NCBI GenBank assembly: GCA_038277395.1
Contig: CM076189.1
Location: forward strand, 238,020,653 to 238,084,652
Source: Dryocosmus kuriphilus
Lineage: Eukaryota; Arthropoda; Insecta; Hymenoptera; Cynipidae
Direction of reading: 5' to 3'
Length of the DNA stretch: 64,000 nt
The notes beneath the pieces are model-generated. The model ran no database searches. It saw only the letters and a program-made list of their open reading frames with translations, and had not been told where the DNA came from. This document shows, piece after piece, positions 32,927 through 45,224 of the stretch (positions are counted from its first letter, which is position 1; each line of letters opens with the position of its first letter). Made by a program: the position numbers and the translations under genes.

Positions 32927-33072
32927 AGACAAGCACTCGCATTGAAGTAATGCTAACGCGGTTCCGATGCGATGTGCCGAAAAAAAAAAAGGGGGAGGGG
33001 TTTTAGTCGGTACAAATCCGACACTACCCGACCAAGATTTGGGTGTCTTTTGAAGATTTCCCCTCCTCCCCC

Positions 33073-33111
<39 letters not shown>

Positions 33112-33114
<3 letters not shown>

Positions 33115-34289
33115 CTCTGAGCACAATCACTTGTTTACAAAACACATTGCAGCGGATACCGAGTGCCGAGTACAGACGACCTAGAGGAGTACGCATTTGC
33201 GGAATCATGGGGGGGGGGGGGGGGCATCTCAACGTTCATTTATAAGGCAAATCATTATTTCTTTTTAATGAGCCTGTAAATTAACTTAGACGCGATTTTT
33301 GTTCGGGGGTCAATTGCACGTGAGACGCCTAAACGATTAGTCTATTTTATAATTTTTTAAAATCAATAGTAACTTATTTTCTGGCCATAATCCGTTTGGG
33401 GGCTGGGCTGCCAGCATCCAAACTGTTTTTTGTTAATTTAAGTGGTTAAATGACGACGCGCAAACAAAGTCAATAGAACCTTTTTTGTTCATCAAAAGAC
33501 GCCTAATCTAATGAAGTAATTAGTTTTTCAATTTCCTAAAACTTCTGATTTTTGGGTGCCAACTTGTAAGACCTCGATTGTGGGGCGTTTTTGGCCAGAC
33601 TTCACCATAGGTGAGAGGTCCCCTTGTGGTACTTCGTGATTTCTACTAATGTGTTCAATGTGTTTACAAAAATTGACAGGTGAAAGAAAGACTGCAAATA
33701 TATAGTGAAGTCCTGAAATATGTAACGTTTATGTTTTGCAGGAATTATTATGAAATGTTTTAGAGGTTCGGTTTCTACAGGGAATATATTACAAGACACT
33801 GGAGGTTTGTAAAGTTCAAATATATTAAATGTATAAGGGATTTTGAGGTTACGTTAATAACCTATATCACTCAAGGTTTCATTTTTTATTATTTAAGTCT
33901 TATTTTCTCAATTGATTTTTAATATTCCAAAGTTAGAATGATACTAGTTGATATTTATTTTTAATTCATTAAATTAATCAACAAGCAGTCGGAAAGTAGA
34001 ATTATAGGTTACTTCTTATTGCATAAATTACTAAGTGTACATTAAATTAAATATTAAATATTTATTATTATTTTAATTTTAAATGAAATATTTATAATAT
34101 TTCCAAAGAAGGGAAAACGTTCCTGAAAGTATGAAAAGTTATTAACCTAATCACAAGCTTTTTTACAAAAACTTTACAAAACCTTTAATGAGTTATACAA
34201 TGCTTATCTCGTTAGATTCCGCATTCCGCTCGAATTTCATCAAATAAATAAATCATTATTTATAGGAAAGAATTCCCACATTTTTCACA
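33112..34289. other. AT-rich DNA, no gene seen
   Basis: It contains a G16 tract at 33209-33224 and otherwise AT-rich sequence without a convincing ORF or repeat boundary. Confidence 0.5.
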
Positions 34290-35095
34290 ACCAGGTTGGG
34301 AAGGGGTTTTATTTTATTATTACTTGAAAATTATTTTATTTCTTTTATATGTATATTATGTCGAAGGAACACTAGTTATTGTGGTGCATGCATTGTTGGT
34401 ATCTCTGACAATTACTTCACCGATTTGCATAAAATCTTTTTGACCTAATAAAGAATCGCCAAAAAAATTACTTCTACCTATATGTATTAACAATATTTGT
34501 GAAACTGTAGTTTTCAGATTTCGAAGACAGGAAAAATGTATGATTTTAAGTAATTAAGCAGGCCTACAGTCTACAGTTTTAAACTGAATGTTTACCGAAC
34601 TTTCAGCATTTTTCATATGCAACTGAGTTATGTGCATTATATTTTGTTGAGTATAACATTTCAATAATAAATTGAATTTAACAAACATTTAAAAAATATA
34701 GTGTCTCACCAAAAACATCTTCGATTCAAAAAATTTCAACACAGTTTCTAAATTCAAATATTGCCAAGTAATTGTACGGAATATGAACTGCTCCATTCAT
34801 TCAATTGACAAAATTGTATGGAAAATAAAAGTATGCTAGAGAGAAGTAATTATGAAGCTTCGGCAAGATGTTGTTATTATAAGAAAATTAAAAAAAAGCA
34901 AAGACAAAAAAATTTGAAAACTTGGCAACTTCTTTTTTCACTTCTCAATAATAGCTTCACTCAGTTTTCAAATTGTTTTGTCCGTTTTTTACCTTTTTAA
35001 CAATAATATGTTGCCAAAGTTTAATAATTTTTTTTTCTCTAGCATATTTTTTAGTTTAGTAGCATATTATTGTTGTTAAAAGTAGGAAAAGGAAA
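34290..35095 (+). repeat. Left arm of a ~0.8-kb inverted repeat
   Basis: Matches the inverse of about 45225-46125 with substitutions and small indels. Shared blocks include TGTCGAAGGA, GTGGTGCATGCATTGTTG and AAGCAGGCCTACAGTCTACA. The inner end has its own small palindrome (AACAATAATATG with its inverse CATATTATTGTT, 34999-35078). The arms enclose the two-gene transposon. Confidence 0.8.
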
Positions 35096-35640
35096 TCAAC
35101 AAAAATTTGGAAACCGTAAATCACAAACCGTAAATCGGGAAACTGTAAACGAAGGCAAATGATTATTCGGTGAATGAAAAATTATGCGAAATAGTCATTC
35201 GAAAAAAAAAAAAGAATAATTACTACACCCAGTAAGTCAGAAAAATGAAAATGATGTTAAATAGTAATTCGTTATTATCAAAATTATGTGAAATTGTAAT
35301 TAGGTTAAGTAACAAATTATGTTAAATGGTACCTCGGAACTGTGACAGTTGTGACAAATGGTAATTCGGAGAAATTGAAGTTAGAACGAAAAGTAATTTG
35401 GAAAAATTAAATGCAGGTAAATTGGCAATTAGGGTAAATTAAAATTCCAGCACTTTGCTATTCGGTGGAATAATATTCGCTCAAATAACTCTCAATGTAT
35501 AATAGAATTTGGGGAATAATCATGCGTCTCCTCGATATAGCGCGTCGGTAGTTTAAAATTTCAAAAAATGTTTAATACAAACCAATAAAAAACACGATTT
35601 TTGTATTTCCTGGCCAATTTAGGTAGAGTTTAAATACTTT
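35096..35640. other. AT-rich spacer between arm and transposon
   Basis: Holds short degenerate repeats of the type AATTATGTTAAATGGTAATTCGG (35200-35450). No gene seen. Confidence 0.5.
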
Positions 35641-36152
35641 TGTACAAATAGACAGCATCCAAATTAGAAAGGCTACTGCAAGAAGTCGTTTAAAAGACTT
35701 CTGACAGAAGTCCAACTATGAGTTCTTAAAGACATCATATTTGAGAATTCCAAATTACAAACTCTTAAAGACGTCTTTTTTAAGACGTCAGTTCTGTGGC
35801 ATCCTCAAGAACTCTTTTTTAAACATCTTATTGAATTTAAAATTAATTCTTATTATATACATTTTTTATATATGTTAACCTAAAATTAATAGAAATTTAT
35901 CGACATCAATAACTTATTATTTTTCAGTCAATTTCTATAATTATTTACAAAGTCAGTGAAAGTGAATTTGATTATTTTAATGAAAAAGATAATAATAAAA
36001 GGTAATTATTCTTCATTTTTAAAGTTATCTAATTTTTTTCATAACATTGTGTATATTTGTTATGGATAGATAGTGTTTCTATGAAGTTGAAATGACACAA
36101 TAATTTAAAATTATACTCACTAATTAAAGATACTATCTGTTAACAGAAAATA

Positions 36153-38262
36153 ATGCTCACACGCAAGACTTTTAAAGAATTATCTAAAAGCCAAAAAAAT
36201 AGACGATTAAAACAAGTCTATAATAATGAATTACTCTTGTCACGAATTTCCTCTCCAGTTCAACCGAATTGCGATGTCAATGTTGTTACTAATTGTAACA
36301 AAGATACTGCTGATAATGCAAGCTTAAATAATTTTATTATGCTACCAAAAATGACATTGGACTTCAAGATAATATTAATTATAATAATTATGGCGTGGAA
36401 AATTCAGTTCAGATAGATAGTATAATTGGAAGCAGTTCAGCAGTAAAAGATATCGATGTACAAAATGAAATTACTAAACCTAAAATAAAAGTTGACTTGG
36501 GACGTCAAATAGCACAATGGCAATGCCAATATAATATTAGTCAAGCGGCATCCGGGTCTCTATTAAAAATACTCACTAATGTTGAGTCAATTGAAGAGTT
36601 GAAAAAACTACCTAAAGATTCTCGTACTTTATTAAGTACACCCCAAACTACTGTAATCCGCTCCGTCTCACCTGGGGAATATTTTCATTATGGCTTACAG
36701 CGAGGGCTGATTGATCAGTTGAAATCTATTGGCATAGGTAAATTTGCTACAAATATTCTAATAAATGTTCACATCGATGGATTACCGATTTCAAAGAGCT
36801 CAAAAAGGCAATTATATCCCATATTAGCTGAAGTATTTCCAAAAATCGCTACACCTTTTGTCATTGGAGTATATCATGGGTTTAACAAGCCAGATAACTG
36901 TAATGAATATCTCGAAGAATTCATAAATGAATACAAAATTTTGCATTCAGAAGGTTTTGAATACAATCATCATCAATTTTTTTTGTGACAATCAGAGCTG
37001 TCATCTGTGATGCGCCAGCTCGTTCTTATGTGACATATACGAAGGGTCATACTGGCTATCATGGCTGCAGCAAATGCATGCAAGAGGGTGATTACAAAGA
37101 TCATCGAATGAGATTTCTGAAGACTGATGCACCAATACGTACTGATGATAATTTTATTAAACGTCTTAATGAAGATCATCATCTTGGAAAATCAAAATTT
37201 GAAGAAACAGAAATTGGTATGGTTTCTCAATTCCCTGTTGAATACATGCATCTTGTTTGTCTTGGAGTCATGAAAAAAATTATAAAATTATGGGTTACTG
37301 GATGTCGTCTGGATAAAAAAACACTACTCAAATTTAGTCACCAAACAATACACGAAATCTCGGATTTATTGACTTCAATTAAGAGTTGGATACCTTCAGA
37401 ATTTGTTAGAAAAACTCGAGAGTTAGGTGAAATAGATCGATGGAAAGCGACTGAACTGAGATTATTTTTGTTATACGTTGGTCCGATCGTTTTAAAAAAG
37501 TACATTCCTGAAAAATACTTGTATCGTTTTAATTGTTTACAATCTGCAATCAGAATTTTATGTGATGAAACTGATAGTGTACGCAACAATGAGTGTGCTA
37601 AGAATTTATTACATTATTTTGTTAATGAATGCATCAAGTTGTATGGAGAAAATTTCGTGATTTACAACGTACACAACTTAATCCATTTACCTGAAGATGT
37701 GTTGAAACTTGGTCATTTAGACTCATTTAGTGCTTTTTCATTCGAAAGCTTTTTATATTTTCTTAAAAAAATGTTTAAAAAAGGCGAAAAAACCACTACA
37801 GCAACTACATAAGCGAATTGAAGAACGAGTTAAGTGTGGTTTTAAACAAAATATTAGTCAAAGTTTGATTGAACCTGAAGTATCTAATTTTAATACTAAA
37901 AAATCTAAAAGAAATGGGAAATGGGAAATGGGATTCCTTCATATGATAAAATTAATTATGGTAATTTTACACTCTCCGCTTGCCAAACTTGCGATTCATT
38001 CTGTTATGTAACAAATCACGACATTTTTCGCATTAACAATATTTATGTAAAAAATGATGAAATCGTATTACAAGGACAAACGTTAATTAACCCTGAAAGT
38101 TTGGACAGTTACCCTATTGACTCGAAGTTAATTCATATAGTTACTGGGAATAAGTGGTCAAATGCAAAAAATTTAAGAGCAAATGATGTTTTTAAAAAAG
38201 CAGTTTGTATACCTTGTGATGATTCATTTTATTTTTTTCCATTGATTCATTCATCAAATTGA
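36153..38262 (+). pseudogene. Tnp2/CACTA-like transposase, frameshifted
   Basis: ATG 36153 (MLTRKTFKEL). A short polar N-terminus is followed by NVHIDGLPISKSS with its Asp-containing HIDG, then FVIGVYHGFNKPDN, ICDAPARSYV, GYHGCSKCMQEG (a Cys pair) and FPVEYMHLVCLGVMKK. RWKATELRLFLLYVGP comes next. The C-terminal block (37921-38262) is Cys-containing. These are the landmarks of the insect transposase family with a Tnp2-like core. Frameshifts are visible near 36365, in a T8 run at 36977-36984, in an A6 run near 37795 and near 37915. Joining frames gives roughly 680 codons. The homopolymer positions make sequencing error possible for at least two of them. Confidence 0.75.
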
Positions 38263-38332
38263 ATATTATACATTATACGATAAAAAGAATAATGTCTTTT
38301 ATCTTTTGTTTATATATATAATAGGTATATAC

Positions 38333-38334
<2 letters not shown>

Positions 38335-38421
<87 letters not shown>
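38335..38421. repeat. (AT)n microsatellite
   Basis: About 85 bp of near-perfect TA/AT dinucleotide repeat. Open frames through it (Tyr-Ile repeats) are artefacts. Confidence 0.95.
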
Positions 38422-38423
<2 letters not shown>

Positions 38424-39106
38424 AAAAAATAAATACACATAAACACTTTTCTGAAATAAAAATGTATATCGTTCAATTCCTTATAATTTATCTTATCTAT
38501 ATAATTTAACTTTAAGTTTCGCGCACTGACATACTGACACAATTTGTAGGAAAGTTATATCCCATAAATTCTTTTACACTATGTTTTTTAAACTCACAGC
38601 CACTCACAGTACGCATTTTTTGGATCCATTCTTAAAAAATTTGATTCCGCAAAAGTTTTTACTTTGACAGCTACTCAATCAATTCAAGGTTAGGTTAGGA
38701 TAGGGTAGGGTACCAAATTAGGTGGGAACGTGCAAGGCCGACATTTTTGGTCCCGCGAATTTAAAAAAGCATAAAGCACTCAAAATAATTGTAACAAAAC
38801 AAATTCATTTAATTATTATTTGCAAAGAAACATTATGTATCTTTCACGTAAATTGTGTTTTTTAAATTATTAAACTTTAAACATAAACTTTTATGTGAGA
38901 TACATGAACAGGAAAATTAGCTTCTAACCTCACTTTTCACTTCAAACTTTTTTTTATTTTAATTTTTCAAAAACTCCTCTAACGCGATCAAATAAATCGA
39001 TTTGATTAAAACTGCACTTCAGGTAATTCAATTAAATTACTTTGATGACAAATAATGCAATGTAAAACTCTATAATCATCCATTAAGAGCCAGTTTTAGT
39101 TCTTAT

Positions 39107-39938
39107 CACGAAGGAATAGTAAGGAGTTCGAACAATGCGTTGGGAAGCGTTCAGAAATGTCAACAGAAACTGCTCCTAAACGCCAGCCTTACTTCGTGGA
39201 ATTAATGTTCGATTGGTCACGCATGCGCAGTACATATCTCTCTGTCTTTTTTTCTCTCGTGAAGTGTGCGAGTGAAAGGTCCGAGCGGTCCAAGTATCTG
39301 TTTTTTTAAATTTGAAAGTCTGATTGTAGGTTATATTATTGTAGCGGTTTTATGTAGAGTTTTATTTATCGAAATAAATTAAGTGCAATAAGATAATGAC
39401 GTGCTGTGTGCCATATTGTGATACAGCGTACAGAAACAAAAAGTCCAAAGGCCTAACATTATTCACACCCAATACGGTATGAAAATCTTCCTTTTGTACA
39501 TGCTAATATGAAAATTTATTATGTGTCAATATTATAGTGTCAGAATATATGTATTATATTTAAGTATATTCTGTATATTTTGTAAGGAATTGAAAATATC
39601 TTTGAAAATCAATTATTTTTCATGAAATTGCTGTGTGTATATACTTACTACGAAAGTTTTGAGCGCTATATTTGTATTTTTATAAGAAAATAGAAAAGGC
39701 AATAAACCATTTCTCGACTCTTTATAAATTATAACCTCACTTTTAAAAATCTGACGCCTCTGCACCTCGGACCACTCACTCACTCGCACATTTCACGAGA
39801 GAAAAGAAGACAGAGAGATATGTACTGCGCATGCGTGACCAATCGAACATTCATTCCACGAAGCAAGGCTGGCGTTTAGGAGCAGTTTCTGTTGACATTT
39901 CCGAAAAGCAAGTTCGATCTCCTTACTATTCCTTCGTG
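39107..39938 (+). mobile_element. P-element derivative with THAP exon and perfect 8-bp duplication
   Basis: An 832-bp element flanked by GTTCTTAT on both sides (39099-39106 and 39939-39946), the 8-bp target duplication of P elements. The ends begin CACGAAGGAATAGTAAGG and form long, well-matched inverted repeats (~190-200 bp; 39107-39305 against 39750-39938). The interior retains a first exon encoding the start of a THAP zinc-finger domain, and the rest of the transposase is deleted. It is a non-autonomous copy needing a P transposase elsewhere. hAT elements also make 8-bp duplications, but the THAP exon favours P. Confidence 0.85.
39396..39476 (+). pseudogene. THAP-domain first exon of P transposase
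   Basis: ATG 39396 starts MTCCVPYCD and continues to LFTPNT, then meets a GTATGA donor at 39477. The Cys spacing (C-x2-C within CVPYC) and the distance to the aromatic end fit the beginning of a C2CH THAP domain, the DNA-binding domain of P transposases. The Cys-x2-His half and all catalytic domains are missing because the element is internally deleted. Confidence 0.65.
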
Positions 39939-42737
39939 GTTCTTATTCAGCAAAAAATATCACATGTATGTCACAAGCATTTCCAGCGTATGCTTTCCAA
40001 GACACAAAATGGCGGTTGTACGTTCCCAACTAATTTAAAGCTCTACTCTGAGTGACTCTGAGTTCGTCCACCATCTTGTCCACCCAACTAATTTTGTACC
40101 CGGCCGGCACCAGTGGGCACCAGACCGGCATGCGTGTTTTACAAATTCGCTATTTCTGGCTACAGAGCAATAAAAGCGTTCGGAGCATTATTATAGAAAA
40201 TATTAAGAAACTGAGGTAAATTTATAGTATTTTAAATAAAAATTAATATTTGTTTTTGACAACACGTAATGATTAATAAAAAAATTACATTTTTATAGAT
40301 ATATTATGTTTTGAAACATACAGGTTCAAAAGTATAAAAAAATGAACCTCACTTTTTGTTTCATTAGTATTAAACTTGATTTTTTAGATGTATTTCGTTG
40401 TTTTTTGGGAAAATTGGTGTCCGACTGTGCCAAAAAGTTGGATAGATGAAGACCAGAAAGTTATCAAATGGCCTCCTAAAACTGAAAATGCCACTACCGC
40501 TTGTAAGAAAGGAACTAACCCTAAAAGTAATTGGCGGTGTGCAAAATCCACTAAACTGTTAGGACCATACGGTAAGTTAATTCTCTTTTATGGTAGCAAA
40601 TTAATATCTATTATAGGTATAAAAATTCACACATTCTTATCGAACAATTCTGCTCCTTAATATTTTCCATATTTTCTCATATCTTGCATAGTTTTGCTAA
40701 AAAGTGGTTATCTTTTTATTTAATAGCATATTTTACGAATAACGCCAAAACTATGCGTCTCTAAAAAAAAAATGATAGGAAGCGTAGATCCTTTTGAGGT
40801 GAGAAACTTTGTTCCTAAAAAAATTTTTTGTATCTTGCGTAGTTTGGCAGGAAATTCGAATTTTTTATTGTGATAATGTTTTCTCGATTTAAACAAAAAC
40901 CGTGCATTTTATCAAAAAATGGTCAAGACAAAATTTATAGATCTTGTTAATTTGAACAACTCTTTTCATTATTATTTTTTTTGTATCTTAAATATTATGG
41001 CGGGAAACCACAGTTTGTTATTTTAATTAACGTTTTCTCGATTTAAAGGAAAACTCTGCATTTTATCAAAAAACTGTTAAGACTAAATTGTCAGATTTCT
41101 CTGGTATGAACAATGTTACTTTCATATATTTTTTATCTCGCGAAGTTTAGCCGGAAATTAATTTTTTTAATTTAAAAAAAACGTTTTCGATAGATAAAAC
41201 AATAACCCTTGGTCAAAAACCGCTGGTCAACGAATTTGTCCTTTCTTTTTGGATCTTGAAGATGTGTGCCAAAGCGCAATCCAATCCGATTAGTCCTTTA
41301 AAAGTTACCGTGGGAACAAACTATGCTAACAACAACAAGTGTGGGGGGGGGGGGGGAGGTAAATTTTACATAAAATCTAATACCTTCTCTGATGAGAATA
41401 TAAACATTTAATCCGCTAATTGATATCGAAAATAATTATGAATTCTTTTGAGCCGTATGTATTGTAAGCAAAATCTATTATTTTTCAAAATTTTTATATT
41501 ACTTTAATATTTGTTTCTTTTAGACAACTACAATATTGCTAGAAGTGTAGAAGTTGCTGCTGTTGATTTGTCAACAGGTGATGAAGCATCTTATATGAAT
41601 ACAACTAAAAATAAGGAAGTCTTGTCGAAGCGCCCGCGGAAAGTGCCATTGCGCTATCAACAAAGCTCGAATAATGATAATTCTAGTTGTAGCGATAACG
41701 AAACTGAAGGTATGATATTAATTTGCTGATTATATCCAATAAATTTTTTCATGAGGTTTTAATTATCGGAAAAAAAAAAGCTTAAAGCATGTTTATTTGT
41801 GTCCAGTAAGCTTTGATACCATTTATTACTCCTTAACTATGTAGGTTTGAATGACCATGAAAATTTGGAAAATGGCAAAAAATCAATTTTTTTTTTTTCA
41901 CCATTTTATTAGAGTTGCGTCACTTTCAACGATTATCAGACCTTCAAATGTGTTATGTGATGTATCTGAAATCGATTTCCAATAAAATGAGTAAATAATG
42001 TATTCAAAAATCGCGACAAAAATTTTTTTTTGAATTTGCAAAGTATGAAACTTTTTTGAATCGTCATATTTCTTATCTTTTCGAGATATAAACAATTTTA
42101 AACATATATAATTACTAGAAAAATGATAAAAGAACTAGAGCTAATGAACTAGAGCTAACTGGAGTTACTTACAAATAGTTCAATAGTACTTTTGCAAATA
42201 AACTTGCAGCGTCTTCCAAATAACTTTTCTAATAATTATATATGCCTAAAATTGTTTATATCTCGAAAGGATAAGAAATATGATGTTCAAAATATTTTCG
42301 TACTTTTTAAATTAAAAAAAAAAGAAATTTGTTGCAATTCCTGAATACATTATCCACTCATTTCATTAAAAATTTATTCCAGGTACATCACATAACACAT
42401 TTGATGGTCTGATAATCGTTGAAAGTGGTGCAACTCTAAGAAAAATGGTGAAAAACTTGATTTTTGTTATTTTCAAAATTTTCAAGGTCATTTAAACCTA
42501 TTTAAGGAGTGATATGAATGGCATCTTGGCTTACTGGGCACAAATCTGCGTGATTTGACCTATTTTTTACTGATAATCTGAATCTTATAAAAAAAAATTT
42601 ATTTGACTTGAAACAACACAAAATGTATCTTTTTTTGGCTATTTTTTGCTATATTCTTAATGCGCAAGTTGAAGGCCTAAATATTTCTTTACTAAACTTT
42701 CAGGAAATCTTTTTTTGGTATTTCTTTTCAATACGCA

Positions 42738-42740
<3 letters not shown>

Positions 42741-42811
<71 letters not shown>
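42741..42811. repeat. (AT)n microsatellite in intron
   Basis: About 70 bp of TA dinucleotides within intron 2 of the DUF4806-type gene. Confidence 0.95.
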
Positions 42812-42814
<3 letters not shown>

Positions 42815-44035
42815 AATTCAAGATATGACATTTTAATAATTTTAAATTGTTTGTGATAGATGGTGAATTAAATAATCATGATAAAGATCCTGAAAGAAAT
42901 TTTAATTATAAGCCCATTACTGAAATTAATAATACTGAAGAGGATTTTTTAAAAGATACCCAGCCCTTGGATTATGAAGTTTTTTTTGGACGACCCAGTA
43001 TATGATAGTTTGAAAGAACAAAGAAACAAAAATGTAAAATTATCTGTGCGTAATGTTGAAATCATTAGTAAGTATTCCACAATATTAATTGATATATCCG
43101 TAAAAAGTATAATGTGCCAACTTCAATAAATATTTTCTTTTTATAGATAAACCCCTTAATTCTACTCAAACTGATTATATTCCGAAGTTTTCTCATCTTC
43201 AGTCAAGACCCATTGTTATAGAAGAGAATAATGGAAATGATGATGGTAATAATAATGGAATTCAAGAGCAAAAAAGCCCTGCTGGTCATGATATTGCGCA
43301 AAATAATGCCGTGGTTGGAAACAAGGGTAAAGAAGACATACCCGATAATATAAATCTTCCAACTGATCTAGAAGAACAAGATATTAATACTGTCAACCAA
43401 TTTGTTACGCCAGTTTGTCAAAACTGCTGTCGTAAGTGCAATTTAATTCTAATATTTTTCTAACAAATATATTGCATCCGCGTTTTATTGTTTTGAATTA
43501 TAATTATAATTTTTGATCAATTAAAATTTTATGCAACTGATTTTGTACACAATGCATTTTGAAAAAAAAAACTTTTCATGATTTGAAAAATAATCGTGAT
43601 CCAGTATTCTTTTCTGTTAACAGCTGCATGCCGATTTAAACTGGACCAGGTGTCTCGAAAGTTAGACATTGTACTTATGTACATAAAATCTAATAGCTGT
43701 ACACAAATATCTTCAACCACTTTACTTAATGCTTTACCTGACTTCACTATAAAAGATGAACAAATCTTGGATCAATTAAACAAAACATTAATAGATAATG
43801 AAGAAGCACGTTCACAATACGTAAAAATATTTAATTTAAACTCGACACTTTTATGGTTGATTTATACATGGATTTTTTATTTTTAGAGAATGATTCCTTT
43901 ATTCGTTTATTTTATACCAGTAAATCAACCATATCTCCGGAAATTATATTAATTAATTATTGTTTTTTCATTAATTTATTGTACTACAATATTTTTTCAG
44001 GCTAAACTCATTACGCTTAGAGGAGTGCCTGATGG

Positions 44036-44072
44036 GAAAAAAAAAAAAAAATGGGGGGGGGGGGGGGGGGGG
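44036..44072. repeat. Poly(A)16-T-poly(G)20 tract inside an exon
   Basis: Sixteen A, then T, then twenty G within exon 6, disrupting its reading frame. It could be slippage expansion or an assembly artefact. Confidence 0.85.
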
Positions 44073-45224
44073 CATGTCCGAGAGGTACTAGCATATATTT
44101 TAGATAATGCTTTCAGTTGCAAGCTCTCCTGGAGCGGTCAGAAAAAAAAACCATAGCTGTAAAGGAGATGAGTTTCACTAAACTTTTGACAAGTAAGATT
44201 ATTATCTTAGATTATACTAGATTATATTACAATTTCGTACCAAAATTTTTTTACAGTTTTAGTTTAATAAAAAATAAAATGATTTCGCATATATCTTTTT
44301 TAATTCACACATTCAGATAATTATTTTTATAATTCTAGGTACAATTATTAATTACAACCCACGAAGCACATTAGCAGATCTAAATGATGCGATTAAGAGC
44401 TGGCTTCAACATGCCAGTGATCGTCTCAAATATGAAGCTAAAAAACATCAAGCTAACAATACATATAAATATAACATTGTGATATGATATAATAAGTATT
44501 TATTGTCAATATATAATAAATGTGTTCTAATAGTCTTTATAACACTAAAAATACTTGGTTTTAATAAATAATATTGAATTAAATCATTATAAATTATTTT
44601 AATACCCACGATAAAATATTACTAATCTATAATAAGAATTCCTAACGAAGTCTTATTTTAGTCTTCTTAAAAATGAATTTTTTATGACCTCATCATCGCG
44701 ATCTCAGAAAAGCGAGTCCTTTAGGAAGTCATTTTTATTATTTAATAAAAAAAGAGTTCCTAGAGAATTCTTATTTAAAAAGTCAGAAAAAAGAGTTCTT
44801 AAAGAAGTATTATTTATGAAGATAGAAAAAAGAACTCCCCACAAGTTCCTGCATAAGAAGTCTTAACTTGCTCGTAAAGCGGCGCATCCGACGTCCTTAA
44901 GGACTTCTTAAAGGGTTCTTTTTTCTGTTAAATCGGACGTCCCACATCATTAATAAAATTTCTTTCGATATTCTTTCAGAAGTCATATTGCTATCTGGGG
45001 ATATTAGAAATCATTGAAAACATTTCACTTTCGGTCTCTATGTAAAAATATGGGTTGGCAGGGAAAAGTGAGAAAATTTTGAAAAACGAAACTTTCCTGA
45101 GTAGAAGAAATAAAAATTAATTGACCCATTGGGGCAGAGAAACAAAAAAAAATATGGCACGATGTTAGCTCTTATAAGAAAGTAAAAAAAAAACAAAGAC
45201 ATGAAAATTTTCAAAACATGTCAA

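Larger units (their letters stand above)
27727..33111 (+). mobile_element. R1-clade-like non-LTR retrotransposon (LINE)
   Basis: A nearly full-length LINE with a gag-like ORF1, an endonuclease/reverse transcriptase ORF2 and a 3' region (GGGGTTTTAGTCGGTAC, 32997-33013) ending in ~38 A (33074-33111). ORF1 and ORF2 overlap by 47 bp in different frames. The zinc knuckles in ORF1, the AP endonuclease and the C-terminal CCHC-type finger in ORF2 place it near the R1 clade. The 5' end directly abuts the Polinton TIR, with only ~32 bp before the ORF1 ATG. It has one stop in ORF1 and two frameshifts plus one stop in ORF2, so it is dead but young-looking. Confidence 0.9.
38700..40110. repeat. Possible outer inverted repeat around the P element
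   Basis: GGGTACCAAATTAGGTGGG (38708-38726) is nearly the inverse of a segment near 40086-40105. TGGGAACGTGCAAGGC, a little further in, is nearly the inverse of 40010-40035. These could be the ends of an older element into which the P derivative inserted. The similarity is patchy. Confidence 0.4.
40388..44487 (+). pseudogene. DUF4806-type second gene of the transposon, 7 exons
   Basis: A spliced gene typical of the accessory ORF of this element class. Exons with GT-AG borders: 40388-40571, 41524-41709, 42860-43067, 43147-43431, 43624-43820, 44001-44192 and 44339-44487 (stop TGA at 44485). Exon 1 holds the N-terminal domain (YFVVFWENW, VPKSWIDEDQK, WPP, SNW, LLGPY). Exon 2 starts DNYNIAR and continues acidic and Ser-rich. 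Exons 5-7 form the DUF4806-like region (LPDFTIKDEQIL near the start, then RGVPDG, and NPRSTLADL at the end). Breaks: an extra T in a T8 run in exon 3 (42980-42987), a poly(A)/poly(G) tract (44036-44072) and an A9 run in exon 6. Exon 1 may have an upstream partner, since TTTTTAG precedes its ATG. The role of the family is unknown to me. Confidence 0.7.
35645..44999 (+). mobile_element. Two-gene Tnp2/CACTA-like DNA transposon
   Basis: A 9.4-kb element with a transposase gene (36153-38262) and a spliced DUF4806-type gene (40388-44487). The right end is GCTATCTGGG at 44990-44999. The left end near 35645 is poorly preserved (ACAAATAGAC). Both subterminal regions (35670-35830 and 44640-44930) carry many copies of AAGAACTCTTTTTT and GACTTCTT-like motifs in both orientations, as CACTA-type elements have. 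A P-element derivative is nested between the genes. The superfamily call rests on the transposase pattern and the subterminal repeats. Confidence 0.7.

Noticed and set aside
38273..38542. ORF with Tyr-Ile repeats
   Set aside because: It is the translation of an (AT)n microsatellite.
38686..38712. Telomere-like TTAGG words
   Set aside because: Only two or three degenerate copies; common in insect introns and not a telomeric array.
42608..42856. ORF ending in Tyr-Ile repeats
   Set aside because: It lies within an intron and runs through an (AT)n microsatellite.
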